A stretch of DNA of 64,000 nucleotides from contig NZ_JAAMPA010000001.1 of assembly GCF_011758655.1 (NCBI RefSeq), forward strand, positions 1,240,001-1,304,000, written 5' to 3'. This DNA is from Modestobacter marinus (lineage in GTDB: Bacteria > Actinomycetota > Actinomycetes > Mycobacteriales > Geodermatophilaceae). A program made the translations under genes and the position numbers. Positions 32,901 through 42,535 of this stretch are shown in pieces. The notes under the pieces are model-generated. The model worked only from the letters and a program-made list of their open reading frames with translations. It had not been told where the DNA came from and searched no databases. Position 1 is the stretch's first letter. Each line of letters opens with the position of its first letter.

Positions 32901-35396
32901 TCAGCGCGCCGGGGGCAGCACCTCGTCGGGGTGCAGCCGGACGGCGACCAGCGCGACGTCGTCCTCCGACCCCTGCGGGCGCAACCGGTCGACGATCTGG
33001 TCCAGCAGCTCCCCCAGCGGCAGGTCCCCCAGCTCGGCGAGCAGGCCGGCCAGCCGGGCCACCCCGTCGTCGAGCGGGAGGTCGCGTCCCTCGACGAGGC
33101 CGTCGGTGTAGAGGACGACCGTCGCACCGGGCTGCAGCAGCACCTCGTGCTCCCGGCGGGGGGCGTCGGCGGCCACGCCGAGCATCAGGTCGGCCCGCTG
33201 GGTGTCCAGCACCACGACCCCACCGTCGGCGTGCCGCACCATCAGCGGCGGGTGGCCGGCGTTGGACCAGCGCAGCCGCGTCTCCCCCCGCCCCGGCTCC
33301 CCGCCGGTCCGTTCCAGCCGGGCCACGGCCGCGGTCGCCAGGGTGTGCAGCTGGAGCCCCTCGATGGCGCCGTCCAGGTCGCGGAGCACCTGCACCGGGC
33401 CGGCCGCGTTGCGCCAGGCGATCCCGCGCAGCAGGCCGCGCAGCTGCCCCATCGCCGCAGCCGCCTTCGTGTCGTGCCCGACGACGTCACCGATCGCGAG
33501 GACCGTCGTCCCGTCCGACTGGAGGAACGCGTCGTACCAGTCGCCGCCCACCTGGGCGGCCTGCACGGCCGGGGAGTACCGGACGGCGATGTCGGCGTGG
33601 TCCGGCTGCGGCGGGTCGGTGAGCAGGCTGCGCTGCAGGTCCTCGGCCATCCGGCGGTGCTGCTCCTGCAGCGCCGCGCTGTCCAGCGCCAGGGCCACCC
33701 GACCGGCGAGCTGGTGGACGACCTCGACGTCCTCGGGGTCCATGGGGTCGCGGTCGGCCGAGCGGTAGACGCTCATGGCGCCCACCGTCCGGCCGTGCGC
33801 GGTCAGGCCGAGGGCGACCGCCGTCGCCGGGGCCAGCGTCTCGAACGCCTCGCGCACGGGCCCGGGCGGCAGCGTCCGCCCGACCGCCTCGGTCACGTCG
33901 GGGACCTCGATCACCTTGCCGCTGGCCAGCGCGGCGACGAGGGGGGCGGTCGAGGTGAGGGCGGCCAGCCGCAGCTCGGCGTAGCGCTCCGCGACCGGCC
34001 GGAGACCGGGGTCCCGGTGCCAGGTGGCGACGTCCTGCAGCCGGCCGCCCTCGTCCGTCAGGCTGACGATCACCCAGTCCCCGAGGGCGGGGACGACGCC
34101 GAGCGCCAGCTCGCGCATGGCCTCCGCCGCCCCCCGGCCGTCGACCAGGGCGGCGGCGACGGTGTCGGAGACCCGGGTGACCAGGGCCAGCCCCTCGGCC
34201 CGTCGCCGCGCCGCCTGCTCGGTCCGGTAGCGCTCGGTGACCTCGCTGAAGTAGACCGACAGCCCCTCGAGGGTCGGCCAGGCGCGCACCTCGTACCAGG
34301 CGTCCAGGGGCGGCGGGTAATAGGCGTCGAAGGCGGCCGGTTCGCCGGACGTCATCGCCTGCCGGTAGTTGGTCTCGAACCCGCTGCCGACCGCATCGGG
34401 GAACAGCTCCCACAGGTCGCCGCCGAGCAGCTGCGCCCGGGTCGCGCCGAGCAGCTCCTCGGCGCCACCGTTGACGTAGCGGAAGGTCCAGTCCCGGTCC
34501 AGCGAGAAGAACGCCGCCGGCATCGACTCCAGGACCTCGGCGACCTGCGCCTCGACCCGCCGCTGCGCGGTGGCGTCGTGGGCCACCCCGACGACCCGGA
34601 CCGCCGTCCCCGTCCCGTCCAGGACGGCGCGGCCCCGGGCGCGCACCCAGCGGAGCTCCCCGCTGGGCAGCTGGACCCGGTGCTGCTGGTCGAAGCCCTC
34701 GCCGGTCACCAGCGCCGTGCGGATCGTGGCGGTGACGCCGTCCGCGTCCTCCGGGTGCAGCCGCTCGATCAGCGCGCTCAGCGTGCCGGGGAAGGCCGCG
34801 CGGTCCCAGCCGTAGAGGTCGAGCAACCGGTCGTCCCAGATCAGCTGGTCGGCGACGGCGTCCCAGTCGAAGCTGCCGAGCTCGGCCGCGTCGATGGCCA
34901 GGCCCCAGCGCCACCGGTTGGCCTCCGACTCCGCACCGACCGCGGCCAGCCGGAGCTCCGTCGCGACGCACTCGGCGAGCAGGTGGAGCACGGCGACGTC
35001 CTGGTCGGTCCAGTCCCGGGGCGCGGCCCCGAAGACGCACAGGGCGGCGTGCCAGCCCTGCAGCGGCACACCCAGGTAGGCGCCGATCTCACCGGAGGTG
35101 ACCAGTGCCCGGTCCGCGACCCGGGGGTCGTTCGCGGCGTCCCGGACGACGAGGGGCTCCCCGGTCTCGACGGTCACGGCGCACAGCGACTCGGCCAGCG
35201 GCAGCTCGAGCGCCTGCCGCGCGGCCGCCGGGCCGCTGAGGACGGCAGCCGTCTGCATCTCACCGATCAGCGAGAGCTGGGCGACGTCGGGCCCCAGCAG
35301 CCGGGCGGCCAGGTCGGCCAGCCGCTGGAGGACCGGCCCGGCGGCCACCGCCGCAGCCCGGGCAGCCGCCCCGTGGGCTGGGTCGTACCCCGACAT
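32901..35396 (-). CDS. Multi-sensor PP2C-type (SpoIIE) phosphatase
   Basis: 831 residues. Order: GAF (about 15-150), PAS (about 165-280: SFDWDAVADQLIWDDRLLDL, then LRWVRARGRAV), second PAS (about 285-400: AAFFSLDRDWTFRYVNGGAE), second GAF (about 410-570) and SpoIIE phosphatase (about 600-825). The metal-binding Asp are in QVGGDWYDAFLQSDG, AIGDVVGHDTKAAAAM and VVLYTDGLVEGRDLPLDD. It should dephosphorylate a STAS protein, releasing a stress sigma factor, in response to signals read by the PAS and GAF domains. No membrane segment is present. Confidence 0.9.
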   Translation of the reverse strand: MSGYDPAHGAAARAAAVAAGPVLQRLADLAARLLGPDVAQLSLIGEMQTAAVLSGPAAARQALELPLAESLCAVTVETGEPLVVRDAANDPRVADRALVTSGEIGAYLGVPLQGWHAALCVFGAAPRDWTDQDVAVLHLLAECVATELRLAAVGAESEANRWRWGLAIDAAELGSFDWDAVADQLIWDDRLLDLYGWDRAAFPGTLSALIERLHPEDADGVTATIRTALVTGEGFDQQHRVQLPSGELRWVRARGRAVLDGTGTAVRVVGVAHDATAQRRVEAQVAEVLESMPAAFFSLDRDWTFRYVNGGAEELLGATRAQLLGGDLWELFPDAVGSGFETNYRQAMTSGEPAAFDAYYPPPLDAWYEVRAWPTLEGLSVYFSEVTERYRTEQAARRRAEGLALVTRVSDTVAAALVDGRGAAEAMRELALGVVPALGDWVIVSLTDEGGRLQDVATWHRDPGLRPVAERYAELRLAALTSTAPLVAALASGKVIEVPDVTEAVGRTLPPGPVREAFETLAPATAVALGLTAHGRTVGAMSVYRSADRDPMDPEDVEVVHQLAGRVALALDSAALQEQHRRMAEDLQRSLLTDPPQPDHADIAVRYSPAVQAAQVGGDWYDAFLQSDGTTVLAIGDVVGHDTKAAAAMGQLRGLLRGIAWRNAAGPVQVLRDLDGAIEGLQLHTLATAAVARLERTGGEPGRGETRLRWSNAGHPPLMVRHADGGVVVLDTQRADLMLGVAADAPRREHEVLLQPGATVVLYTDGLVEGRDLPLDDGVARLAGLLAELGDLPLGELLDQIVDRLRPQGSEDDVALVAVRLHPDEVLPPAR

Positions 35397-35534
35397 CCGC
35401 CCCCGCCCTCGCTCCCGTGCGCCGCCGACGGGGCCCTCACGGCCGCGTACCGGAACCGATCATGCCTGGTGACGCCCCGGACCGGTCGCAGGGCGTGCCG
35501 GGCGGCTCCCCCATCGGCGGGGGACGATGGACCG

Positions 35535-36674
35535 GTGCAGGAGACAGCCGCCTCCCGGTCGCCGGAGCACCGGCCGAGCAGACGGGACCCCCGGTCCTGG
35601 TCGAGCGCGCTGGAGCGCACCTGGGCCCGGCACCCGCAGCTCGGCCTGGCCGTGCGGGCCGCCATCGCGGCGACGATCGCCTGGGCACTCGCCCGGGTGC
35701 TCCCGGGGCCGGCGCAGGAGTACCCCTACTACGCGCCGTTCGGGGCGGTCATCGCCACCTCGACCACGCTGGCCGGCTCGGCCCGGTCCGCCGCCCAGTC
35801 GGTGGCCGCCATCGCGCTCGGGGCCGCCGTCGCCCTGGCCGTCGACGCGCTGCCCGTCCCGGTCGTGGTGCGGGTCGGCATCGTGGTGACCGTGGGGGTG
35901 CTCCTGGCCGGCTGGCACCGGCTGGGCGGCTCCGGGAGCTGGGTGCCCACCTCGGCGCTGTTCGTGCTGATCATCGGCGGCGGCGACCCCCTGGACTACG
36001 TGCTGGGCTACGCCGGGCTCACCTTCTTCGGCGCCCTGATCGGGACGGCCGTGCTCGCCGTCTTCCCGCCGCTGCCGTTGGCTCCCTCGCAGACCGAGCT
36101 GGCCCGGCTGCGCGACCTGCTGGCCGACCAGCTGGAGGACCTCGCCGACGGGCTCCAGCAGGAGCACCCTCCCACCGAGGACGAGTGGCGGGAGCGCATC
36201 CACACCATCGACCCGGTGCTGGCTCAGATGCGTGCGGCGGTGCAGCAGACCGACGAGGCCCGGCGGGGGAACCGCCGGGCCCGGCGGCACCAGCAGGACG
36301 CCGAGCGGCAGTACGCCCAGGCCCGGGCGCTGGAACGCCTCACCCTGCTGGTGGAGGACCTCACCCAGCTGATCGCCGAGACCGAGACCGCGGACCTCTC
36401 GCAGGTGGCGCTCGGCCCGGCCCTGCGGCCGGCGGCGGCCGGTGCCCTGACCGGGCTGGCGCAGGTGCTGCGCTCCGTCGAGGGCGCGACGGCCGATCCC
36501 GACACCACCCGCACCGCCTACCGCGACCTGCACGGCCTGGAGGTGGAGCTGCGGCGCGCCCGCTCCGGCACCGACGACGACCTGTTCGCGGCGAGCAGCG
36601 TGGTGGTGGCGATCCGGCGCTGCCTGGCCGCGGTGGTGCCGGTGGAGCTGGCCGAGGAGGAGGCGCCGGACTGA
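35535..36674 (+). CDS. FUSC/aromatic-acid-exporter-like membrane protein
   Basis: 379 residues from the GTG at 35535. The N-terminal half has six hydrophobic helices (LAVRAAIAATIAWALARVLP, APFGAVIATSTTLAGSARSA, VVVRVGIVVTVGVLLAGWHR, YVLGYAGLTFFGALIGTAVL). The C-terminal half is a long charged coiled coil (ARLRDLLADQLEDLADGLQQ, then the Arg-rich ARRGNRRARRHQQDAERQYA). This half-size FUSC layout occurs in proteins linked to efflux of aromatic acids; the substrate is unproven. The 138 bases upstream hold only a GC-rich hairpin. Confidence 0.78.
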   Translation: MQETAASRSPEHRPSRRDPRSWSSALERTWARHPQLGLAVRAAIAATIAWALARVLPGPAQEYPYYAPFGAVIATSTTLAGSARSAAQSVAAIALGAAVALAVDALPVPVVVRVGIVVTVGVLLAGWHRLGGSGSWVPTSALFVLIIGGGDPLDYVLGYAGLTFFGALIGTAVLAVFPPLPLAPSQTELARLRDLLADQLEDLADGLQQEHPPTEDEWRERIHTIDPVLAQMRAAVQQTDEARRGNRRARRHQQDAERQYAQARALERLTLLVEDLTQLIAETETADLSQVALGPALRPAAAGALTGLAQVLRSVEGATADPDTTRTAYRDLHGLEVELRRARSGTDDDLFAASSVVVAIRRCLAAVVPVELAEEEAPD

Positions 36675-36690
36675 CCGACCGGGCCGACCA

Positions 36691-36716
36691 CAGCCCGGCC
36701 GACGACGGCCGGGCTG
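36691..36716. terminator. Bidirectional hairpin terminator
   Basis: CAGCCCGGCC (36691-36700) and GGCCGGGCTG (36707-36716) are perfect 10-bp arms with a 6-base loop, between two convergent stops. Confidence 0.65.
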
Positions 36717-36724
36717 CTGACGGC

Positions 36725-38536
36725 TCAGCGACCGACGGCGTAGCCCTGCATCCCGCGCGGGTTGGCCCCGGCCCGCAGCAGGCCCGTCTCCGGGTCGACC
36801 GAGACCGCGGAGAGCCGGCCCAGCGACCACGGGTCGGAGACGGTGACCGCGTGGCCGCGGCGGCGCAGCTCGGCGATGGTCTCCTCCCCGATCCGGGACT
36901 CGACCACGACCTCGTCCGGCGTCATCTCCCGCGGGACGAACGACGACGGGAAGGCGGTCGTGTGCCAGGCCGGCGCGTCGATGGCCGCCTGGAGGTCCAG
37001 CCCGCCCAGCACGTGGGCCAGCCAGAAGCACAGCTGCCACTGCTCCTGCTGGTCACCGCCGGGGGTGCCGAAGGCCAGGGTCGGCACCCCACCGCGCAGC
37101 GCCAGGGACGGGGTGAGCGTGGTGCGCGGGCGCTTGCCCGGCTGCAGCGAGTTGGGGAGCCCGGGCTCCAGCCAGAACATCTGTGCCCGGGTGCCCAGCG
37201 CGAAGCCGAGCGAGGGGATGACCGGCGAGCTCTGCAGCCAGCCCCCCGAGGGGGTGGCCGAGACCAGGTTGCCCCAGCGGTCGACGACGTCGACGTGGCA
37301 GGTGTCGCCCCGGGTCGTGCCCCGCGTGTCGACGGTGGGCTCCCCGACCCCGGCGACCGGACCGGCGGAGGCGCGGCCGCCCTCGGTGACGAACCGGGGG
37401 AGCCGCGGCGGGCGCCCCCCTGGCGAGCCGGGGCGCAGCTCGGTGCTGGCCCGGTCGCTGATCAGCGCCCGCCGTTGCTCGGTGTAGCTCGTGGACAGCA
37501 GGTCGTCCACGGGGACCTCGGCCATGTCGCCGTACCAGGCCTCACGGTCGGCCATCGCCAGCTTCACCGCCTCCACGCTGGCGTGGACCAGGTCGGCATC
37601 GGCGGTGCCCGATGCGTACCCGGCCCCGGCCCCTGCTGCCGGGTGGCCGTCCAGCATCGCGAGCGCCTGGAGCAGCGCCGGGCCCTGGGACCACGGCCCG
37701 GCCTTCGCGAGCGTCCACCCCTGCCAGTCGAGGGTGACCGGCGGCTCGTACCTCGGGGCCCAGCTGGCCAGGTCCTCACCGGTGAGGAAGCCGCGGTGGG
37801 GACGACCGGAGTCGTCCATCACCGGGGACCGGGAGAACTCGTCGATCGCCTCGGCGACGAACCCCGTGTACCAGGACGCCAGTGCCGCGTCGATCTGCGC
37901 CTCTCGGGAGGGTCCGCGCGCTGCGTCGAGCAGTCGGCGGTAGGTCGAGGCGAGGACCGGGTTGCGGAACAGGCGGCCGGCGGTGGGGGGTGCTCCGTCG
38001 GGGGCGAGCCAGGTGGCGGCCGAGGTCGGCCAGTGGGTGCGGAAGTGCTCGGAGACCGAGGCGACGGTCGCGGCGACCCGGGGGTGGACCGGGTGGCCGT
38101 GCTCGGCGTACTCGATGGCGAAGCGGAGGACGGCGCCCAGCGGCAGGGTGCCGTGGTCGCGCAGGAGGGTCAGCCAGGCGCCGAGGGCGCCGGGCACGGT
38201 GGCGGCGAGGAGACCGGTGCCTGGGATCAGGTCGAGACCGAGGTCCCCGAAGGCGTCGATCGTCGCGCCGGCGGGGGCGACCCCCTGACCGGACAGGACC
38301 ACGGGGACCCCCGCGCCGGTGGCTGCCCGCGGGCTCCGGGCGAAGAGGATCGGGACCTCGCCCCCCGGGCCGTTGAGGTGCGGCTCGACCACCTGCAGGG
38401 TGAGTCCCGCAGCGACCGCGGCATCGAACGCGTTCCCACCGGCCTCGAGGGTCGCCATGCCCGCGGCGCTGGCGAGCCAGTGCGTCGAGGCGACCATCCC
38501 GAAGGTGCCGGCGAGCTCCGGCCGCGTGGTGAACAT
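36725..38536 (-). CDS. Gamma-glutamyltransferase family protein
   Basis: 603 residues from ATG. Ntn-hydrolase fold: GMVASTHWLASAAGMATLEA, then GGNAFDAAVAAGLTLQVVEP and NGPGGEVPILF at the start. The autoprocessing nucleophile is most likely Thr412 in RGDTCHVDVVDRWGN. TPGGDQQEQWQLCFWLAHVL and GVPTLAFGTPGGDQ build the C-terminal part. There is no signal peptide, so it should act in the cytoplasm, unlike classical Ggt. Glutathione is not the usual actinobacterial thiol, so another gamma-glutamyl or acyl amide is likely the substrate. Confidence 0.88.
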   Translation of the reverse strand: MFTTRPELAGTFGMVASTHWLASAAGMATLEAGGNAFDAAVAAGLTLQVVEPHLNGPGGEVPILFARSPRAATGAGVPVVLSGQGVAPAGATIDAFGDLGLDLIPGTGLLAATVPGALGAWLTLLRDHGTLPLGAVLRFAIEYAEHGHPVHPRVAATVASVSEHFRTHWPTSAATWLAPDGAPPTAGRLFRNPVLASTYRRLLDAARGPSREAQIDAALASWYTGFVAEAIDEFSRSPVMDDSGRPHRGFLTGEDLASWAPRYEPPVTLDWQGWTLAKAGPWSQGPALLQALAMLDGHPAAGAGAGYASGTADADLVHASVEAVKLAMADREAWYGDMAEVPVDDLLSTSYTEQRRALISDRASTELRPGSPGGRPPRLPRFVTEGGRASAGPVAGVGEPTVDTRGTTRGDTCHVDVVDRWGNLVSATPSGGWLQSSPVIPSLGFALGTRAQMFWLEPGLPNSLQPGKRPRTTLTPSLALRGGVPTLAFGTPGGDQQEQWQLCFWLAHVLGGLDLQAAIDAPAWHTTAFPSSFVPREMTPDEVVVESRIGEETIAELRRRGHAVTVSDPWSLGRLSAVSVDPETGLLRAGANPRGMQGYAVGR

Positions 38537-39480
38537 GTAGCCACCCTAAAGAAGTGTGGCCGGTTCCCGCTGCCTCGCGGTTGCGCCGTCGCCGCGCTGC
38601 GCGGCTCCGGCGGTGCGGTGGGGGTGCTGGGCAGCTCCCGCATCGGCGGGACCTCGTCGTCGTCCGGTGCACGGTGCCGGAGGTCCGGCGCTCGATGCCG
38701 GAGGTCTGGGTCGAAGGGCCGGAGGTCCGGGCCGGAGGGCCGGCCGCCGACGCCGGCGGGCCGGAGGTCGACCGGCTGCCGGGGCTCGGGCACGACCACC
38801 CGGGACGGCCGCGGGGCGGGCTCCGGGAGCGCCGTCAGCGTCAGCCGGTGCACCGGGGGCGGGACCGGGCGACCCCAGCTGAGCGAGGCGCCGTCCGGGC
38901 CGCTGCCCCAGGCCGCCGCCCGCCGGTGCACGCCGCGCAGCCGGCCGAGCAGCAGCCGCACCGGGGCGGTCAGCCGGGACGGGCGCGCGGCCAGCCGGGC
39001 GGGGGTGGTGAGCAGGTCGACGGAGAGGTCGGTGGCGAACTCGATCGCCGCCTCCAGCTCGTGGTCCACGGCCGGCGGCACGGCGGGGGCCGGTGCCCGC
39101 CCCGCGACCGGGGCGACCGGGGCGGCCGGCCGGAGCGGCGCCGGCCGGGTCGCGGACCGGTCCGGGCCGTCGGTCAGCCGGTGGACCCGCAGCGGCGCCG
39201 CCCGCCAGGCCAGGTGCGCACCGTCCCCGCCGGCGCCCCAGGCGGCGGCACGACGGGCGAGCTGACGGCGCCGGGAGCGCGGCGGGCGCACCGCGACGTC
39301 GTCGTCCGCGGTCGGGGTGGGCGACATGCCCAGCACGCCGCACGCCAGGCCGACCGCCAGCCCGAACGCCAGGTCGGTGGTGTTCGGCGCCGGGGTGTCG
39401 GTGCCGAACAGCCCGAGCCGGCCGGTGTCCCGGGCGACGGGCAGCTCGGCCGACCGGACCGGTGCCAGCTGGATCGCCAT
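38227..39480 (-). CDS. Uncharacterised protein with an internal repeat; 3' end uncertain
   Basis: From ATG at 39480: MAIQLAPVRSAELPVARDTG, a short hydrophobic segment (DLAFGLAVGLACGVLGM), then two related blocks, RRAAAWGAGGDGAHLAWRAA and HRRAAAWGSGPDGASLSWGR, each followed by VHRLT. The C-terminal part is proline-rich (DLRHRAPDLRHRAPDDDE). The frame runs to 38227, overlapping the first 310 bases of the gamma-glutamyltransferase gene on the same strand. That is unlikely to be real coding. A shift in the Arg/Pro-rich part to the neighbouring frame would stop at 38546, ten bases before that gene. The N-terminal 280 or so residues are the reliable part. Confidence 0.5.
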   Translation of the reverse strand: MAIQLAPVRSAELPVARDTGRLGLFGTDTPAPNTTDLAFGLAVGLACGVLGMSPTPTADDDVAVRPPRSRRRQLARRAAAWGAGGDGAHLAWRAAPLRVHRLTDGPDRSATRPAPLRPAAPVAPVAGRAPAPAVPPAVDHELEAAIEFATDLSVDLLTTPARLAARPSRLTAPVRLLLGRLRGVHRRAAAWGSGPDGASLSWGRPVPPPVHRLTLTALPEPAPRPSRVVVPEPRQPVDLRPAGVGGRPSGPDLRPFDPDLRHRAPDLRHRAPDDDEVPPMRELPSTPTAPPEPRSAATAQPRGSGNRPHFFRVATCSPRGRSSPAPSGWSPRRTGSPAPRAWRPSRPVGTRSMPRSLRDSPCRWSSRTSTARGARSRSSSPGARGQPPARGSPWSCPVRGSPPPARRSTPSGTSVST

Positions 39481-39767
39481 GTGCTGCCCTCCCGGGAAGT
39501 AGTCGCCGCGGCCGGGGAAGGGGCCGCGGGCAAGGGAGAAGTTACGGACGACGGAGCCCGCGGACCCCTGTTCCGGACACCCCCGCACGACCGCGTGACC
39601 CAACCGTTGCCGGACCCCTCCGCAGCGGTCGATGACCCGCCTCCGGACCCGGGCACTAGTCGACACCACCGGACGAAAGGCCAGGTCAGCACCGTCCTGG
39701 CCGACCGATGACCTCGACCCCCGATCCGGCGCGCCGGCGTGTCGGGCCGGTCTGGTGGGATGGGCCG

Positions 39768-40712
39768 ATGCGCACCCCCCTGGTGATCGACACCGACCCG
39801 GGCATCGACGACGCCCTGGCCGTGCTGCTCGCGCTGGCCAGCCTCGAGGTCGACCTGCAGCTGGTGACGACGGTGCACGGCAACGTCGGCCTCCCCGAGA
39901 CCACCGAGAACGCGCTGCGGGTGCTGCACCTGGCCGGGCGGTCCGACGTCCCGGTGGCCGCGGGCGCCCGCACGTCGCTGGTGTTCCCGCAGCCGGAGCG
40001 GGCCGGGCACGTGCACGGGACGGCGGGCCTCGGCGGCGTCGTGCTGCCGCCGTCCCCGGCCGCCGTCGACCCCCGGCCCGCGGTGGTGGCGCTGGCGGAG
40101 CTCCTGCTGGCCAGCGAGCAGCCGGTGACCGTGGCGGCGATCGGCCCGCTGACCAACATCGCCCTGCTGATCGGCGTGTACCCCGAGGCGGCGGCACGGA
40201 TCGGCCGGCTGGTGGTCATGGGCGGCTCGGCCACCCGCGGCGGCAACGTGACCGCGGCCGCGGAGTTCAACGTGTGGGCCGACCCGGAGGCCGCCGCGGC
40301 GGTGTTCGGCGCGGGCCTGCCGACCGTGCTGGTGGGCCTGGACGTCACGCTGCCCACCGTCCTGACGGCGGAGGGGATCGCCCGGTTCGCCGCGGCCGGC
40401 CCGGTCGGCGACCGGGCGGCGGCGATCCTGCAGCAGTACGTCGACCACGCCCGCAGCAGCTACGGCGTCGACGGCGTGGTGGTGCACGACGCCCTCGCGC
40501 TGACCGAGGCGATCGTGCCGGGCACGCTGACGTCGGTGCGCCGGGACGTCGTCGTGGACACCGGCCACGGGGCCGGGCGCGGGCAGACCCTGGTGGACCG
40601 CCGGACGCCGTCGGCCTCGGCCACCGCGGTGGCGGTGGCCGAGGACGTCGACAGCGAGGCGGCCGTGGAGTTCCTGGTCAGCCGGCTGTGCGAGCTGGCC
40701 GCCCGCAGCTGA
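39768..40712 (+). CDS. Nucleoside hydrolase (IunH/RihA-like)
   Basis: 314 residues from the ATG at 39768 (20 earlier codons are also open). TPLVIDTDPGIDDALAVLLA holds the Ca2+-binding Asp cluster. VAAIGPLTNIALLI, VVMGGSATRGGNVTAAAEFN, then VWADPEAAAAVFGAG and VDGVVVHDALAL (active-site region) are family motifs. It cleaves the N-glycosidic bond of ribonucleosides for purine or pyrimidine salvage. It is convergent with the betaine importer. The 287 bases before it, back to the divergent unknown gene, hold no signal I recognise. Confidence 0.9.
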   Translation: MRTPLVIDTDPGIDDALAVLLALASLEVDLQLVTTVHGNVGLPETTENALRVLHLAGRSDVPVAAGARTSLVFPQPERAGHVHGTAGLGGVVLPPSPAAVDPRPAVVALAELLLASEQPVTVAAIGPLTNIALLIGVYPEAAARIGRLVVMGGSATRGGNVTAAAEFNVWADPEAAAAVFGAGLPTVLVGLDVTLPTVLTAEGIARFAAAGPVGDRAAAILQQYVDHARSSYGVDGVVVHDALALTEAIVPGTLTSVRRDVVVDTGHGAGRGQTLVDRRTPSASATAVAVAEDVDSEAAVEFLVSRLCELAARS

Positions 40713-40727
40713 GCAGGTCGGGCCGGG

Positions 40728-41708
40728 TCAGGCCGGCTCGACGAGCCCCTCGGAGACCATCCACTCCAGCGCCACGTCCCCCGGCTGCTCGCCGGCCACG
40801 TCGACCCGGGCGTTGAGCTCCTGCAGCACGTCGTTGGTCAGCAGCGGGGTGATCTGCCCGAACAGGTCGGCCAGCTCGGGGTGCTCGGTGAAGGTCTCGG
40901 TGAGCAGCACCGGCGAGATGTTGTAGTTGGGGAAGAACGCCCGGTCGTCCTCGAGCACCGTGAGGTCCAGCGCCTGGATCCGGCCGTCGGTGGTGAAGAC
41001 CTCGCCGAAGTTGCACGCGCCCTGGTCGGTGGCCTCGTAGACCGCACCGGTGTCCAGCGTGCTGACGTTGTCCCGCGGCACGCCCTGGGCGTCGCCGAGC
41101 TCCAGGCCGTAGGTCTCCAGCATCGGGACGAACCCGTCGTTCCGGCTGGCGAACTCGCTCTCCACGCAGAAGGTCCGCTCCTCCACGGGCAGCTCGGCGA
41201 CCTCCGAGAGGCTGCTGATCCCACCGAGGTCGTCGACCGCCTCGCTGCGGACGGCGAAGGCGTAGGTGTTGTTGGCCTCCGCCGGCGGCAGCCAGGTCAG
41301 GCCGTTGGCCAGCTCGGCGTCCCGGACGGCCTCGTACTGCTCCAGCGGGTCCACGATCGGCGCGGTCTCACCGAGGTAGGAGAGCCACGCGGTGCCGGTG
41401 TACTCCCACTCCATGTCGATCTCCCCGTTGACCATGCCCTGACGGGCCGGCACCGAGCCGGGGATGTTGGTCCGGTCGACCACGTCGAACCCGGCGGTCT
41501 GCAGCGCGATCACCGCGATCTTGCCGAGGATCAGCTGCTCGGTGAAGTTCTTCGACCCCACCACGATCTCCTCGCCGGCCACCCCCTCGATCGGCTGGAT
41601 GTCGGCCGGCTCGGACGCCGGGGTGTACTGCGTGGCGGCCTGCAGACCGCACCCGGTGAGCAGCGTGGCGGCCGCGAGCGAGCACGCGGTGGCGGCGCGG
41701 GTGCGCAT
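40728..41708 (-). CDS. Glycine betaine/choline ABC transporter substrate-binding lipoprotein
   Basis: 326 residues from ATG (start shares a base with the permease stop). The lipobox LLTGCG anchors it outside the membrane. EEIVVGSKNFTEQLILGKIA is the signature of OpuCC/ProX-type binding proteins. EYTGTAWLSYLGE, EANNTYAFAVRSE and DQGACNFGEVFTTDGRIQAL complete the two-lobed fold. It delivers quaternary amines such as glycine betaine, carnitine or choline to the permeases. It is last in the four-gene operon. Confidence 0.9.
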   Translation of the reverse strand: MRTRAATACSLAAATLLTGCGLQAATQYTPASEPADIQPIEGVAGEEIVVGSKNFTEQLILGKIAVIALQTAGFDVVDRTNIPGSVPARQGMVNGEIDMEWEYTGTAWLSYLGETAPIVDPLEQYEAVRDAELANGLTWLPPAEANNTYAFAVRSEAVDDLGGISSLSEVAELPVEERTFCVESEFASRNDGFVPMLETYGLELGDAQGVPRDNVSTLDTGAVYEATDQGACNFGEVFTTDGRIQALDLTVLEDDRAFFPNYNISPVLLTETFTEHPELADLFGQITPLLTNDVLQELNARVDVAGEQPGDVALEWMVSEGLVEPA

Positions 41709-42535
41709 CAGAGTCCCTTCGGTCGGGCGACGTGCTCCACGACGCGGCCGAGCCAGTCGATGGCCAGCGCGAGCAGGGCGACGAGGACAGCACCGCTGAA
41801 CAGCAGGCTGTCCAGCGAGAGGTTGATCCCGGTGGTGATCAGCTGGCCCAGGCCGCCGCCGCTGATGAAGGTCGCCAGCGTGGCGGTGCCGACGAGCAGC
41901 ACCAGGGCGGTCCGGACGCCGGCCAGGATGACCGGCACGGCCAGCGGCAGCTCCACCCGCAGCAGGACGGCGAGGGAGCTCATGCCCATCCCCCGGCCGG
42001 CCTCGACCAGCCGCGGGTCGACGCCCTGCAGCCCCACCATGGTGTTCCGCAGCACCGGCAGCACCGTGTAGAGCACCAGGGCCACCACCGCGGACCGGAA
42101 GCCGAACCCCAGCCAGGTGGCCAGCAGCACGAACAGCCCGATCGCCGGGGCGGCCTGGCCGGTGTTGGCCACGCCGAGCACCAGCGGCGTGGCCCGGCGG
42201 AACGGCCCGCGGGTGAGCAGGACGCCCAGCGGGATGCCGATCAGCAGCACGACGACGGCGGCCAGCAGGGTGAGCTGCAGGTGCTCGACGATGCTGCGGC
42301 CCAGCACGCTCCAGCCGAGCTGGCGCTGCTCGGTGTCGGCCAGCTCGGCAGTCGACCGCCAGACGACGAAGGCCAGCACCCCGGCCAGCACGAGGACCGG
42401 CTGCACGAGCAGCCCGCGCCACGCACCGCGGGCCTCCTCCGAGCCGCCGGCCGCCGGCGTCTGGGTCTGGGCCAGCGCGTCGTCGACCTCGGTGTCGGGG
42501 TAGGCCTCGGTCGCCGCGGGGCGGGGGGCCGTCAT
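41708..42535 (-). CDS. Betaine/choline ABC transporter permease
   Basis: 275 residues, six membrane helices. LTLLAAVVVLLIGIPLGVLL, NTGQAAPAIGLFVLLATWLG and the EAA loop VEAGRGMGMSSLAVLLRVEL (ATPase contact) identify the OpuCB/OpuCD type. It has an extra cytoplasmic N-terminus of about 40 residues (EAYPDTEVDDALAQTQTPAA). It overlaps the ATPase gene by four bases. The second permease lies upstream of the ATPase, so the channel is probably a heterodimer. Confidence 0.9.
   Translation of the reverse strand: MTAPRPAATEAYPDTEVDDALAQTQTPAAGGSEEARGAWRGLLVQPVLVLAGVLAFVVWRSTAELADTEQRQLGWSVLGRSIVEHLQLTLLAAVVVLLIGIPLGVLLTRGPFRRATPLVLGVANTGQAAPAIGLFVLLATWLGFGFRSAVVALVLYTVLPVLRNTMVGLQGVDPRLVEAGRGMGMSSLAVLLRVELPLAVPVILAGVRTALVLLVGTATLATFISGGGLGQLITTGINLSLDSLLFSGAVLVALLALAIDWLGRVVEHVARPKGL

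Noticed and set aside
32931-35530. Plus-strand frame joined to the front of the FUSC protein
   Set aside because: It is the shadow of the SpoIIE gene on the minus strand; the membrane protein proper starts near 35535.
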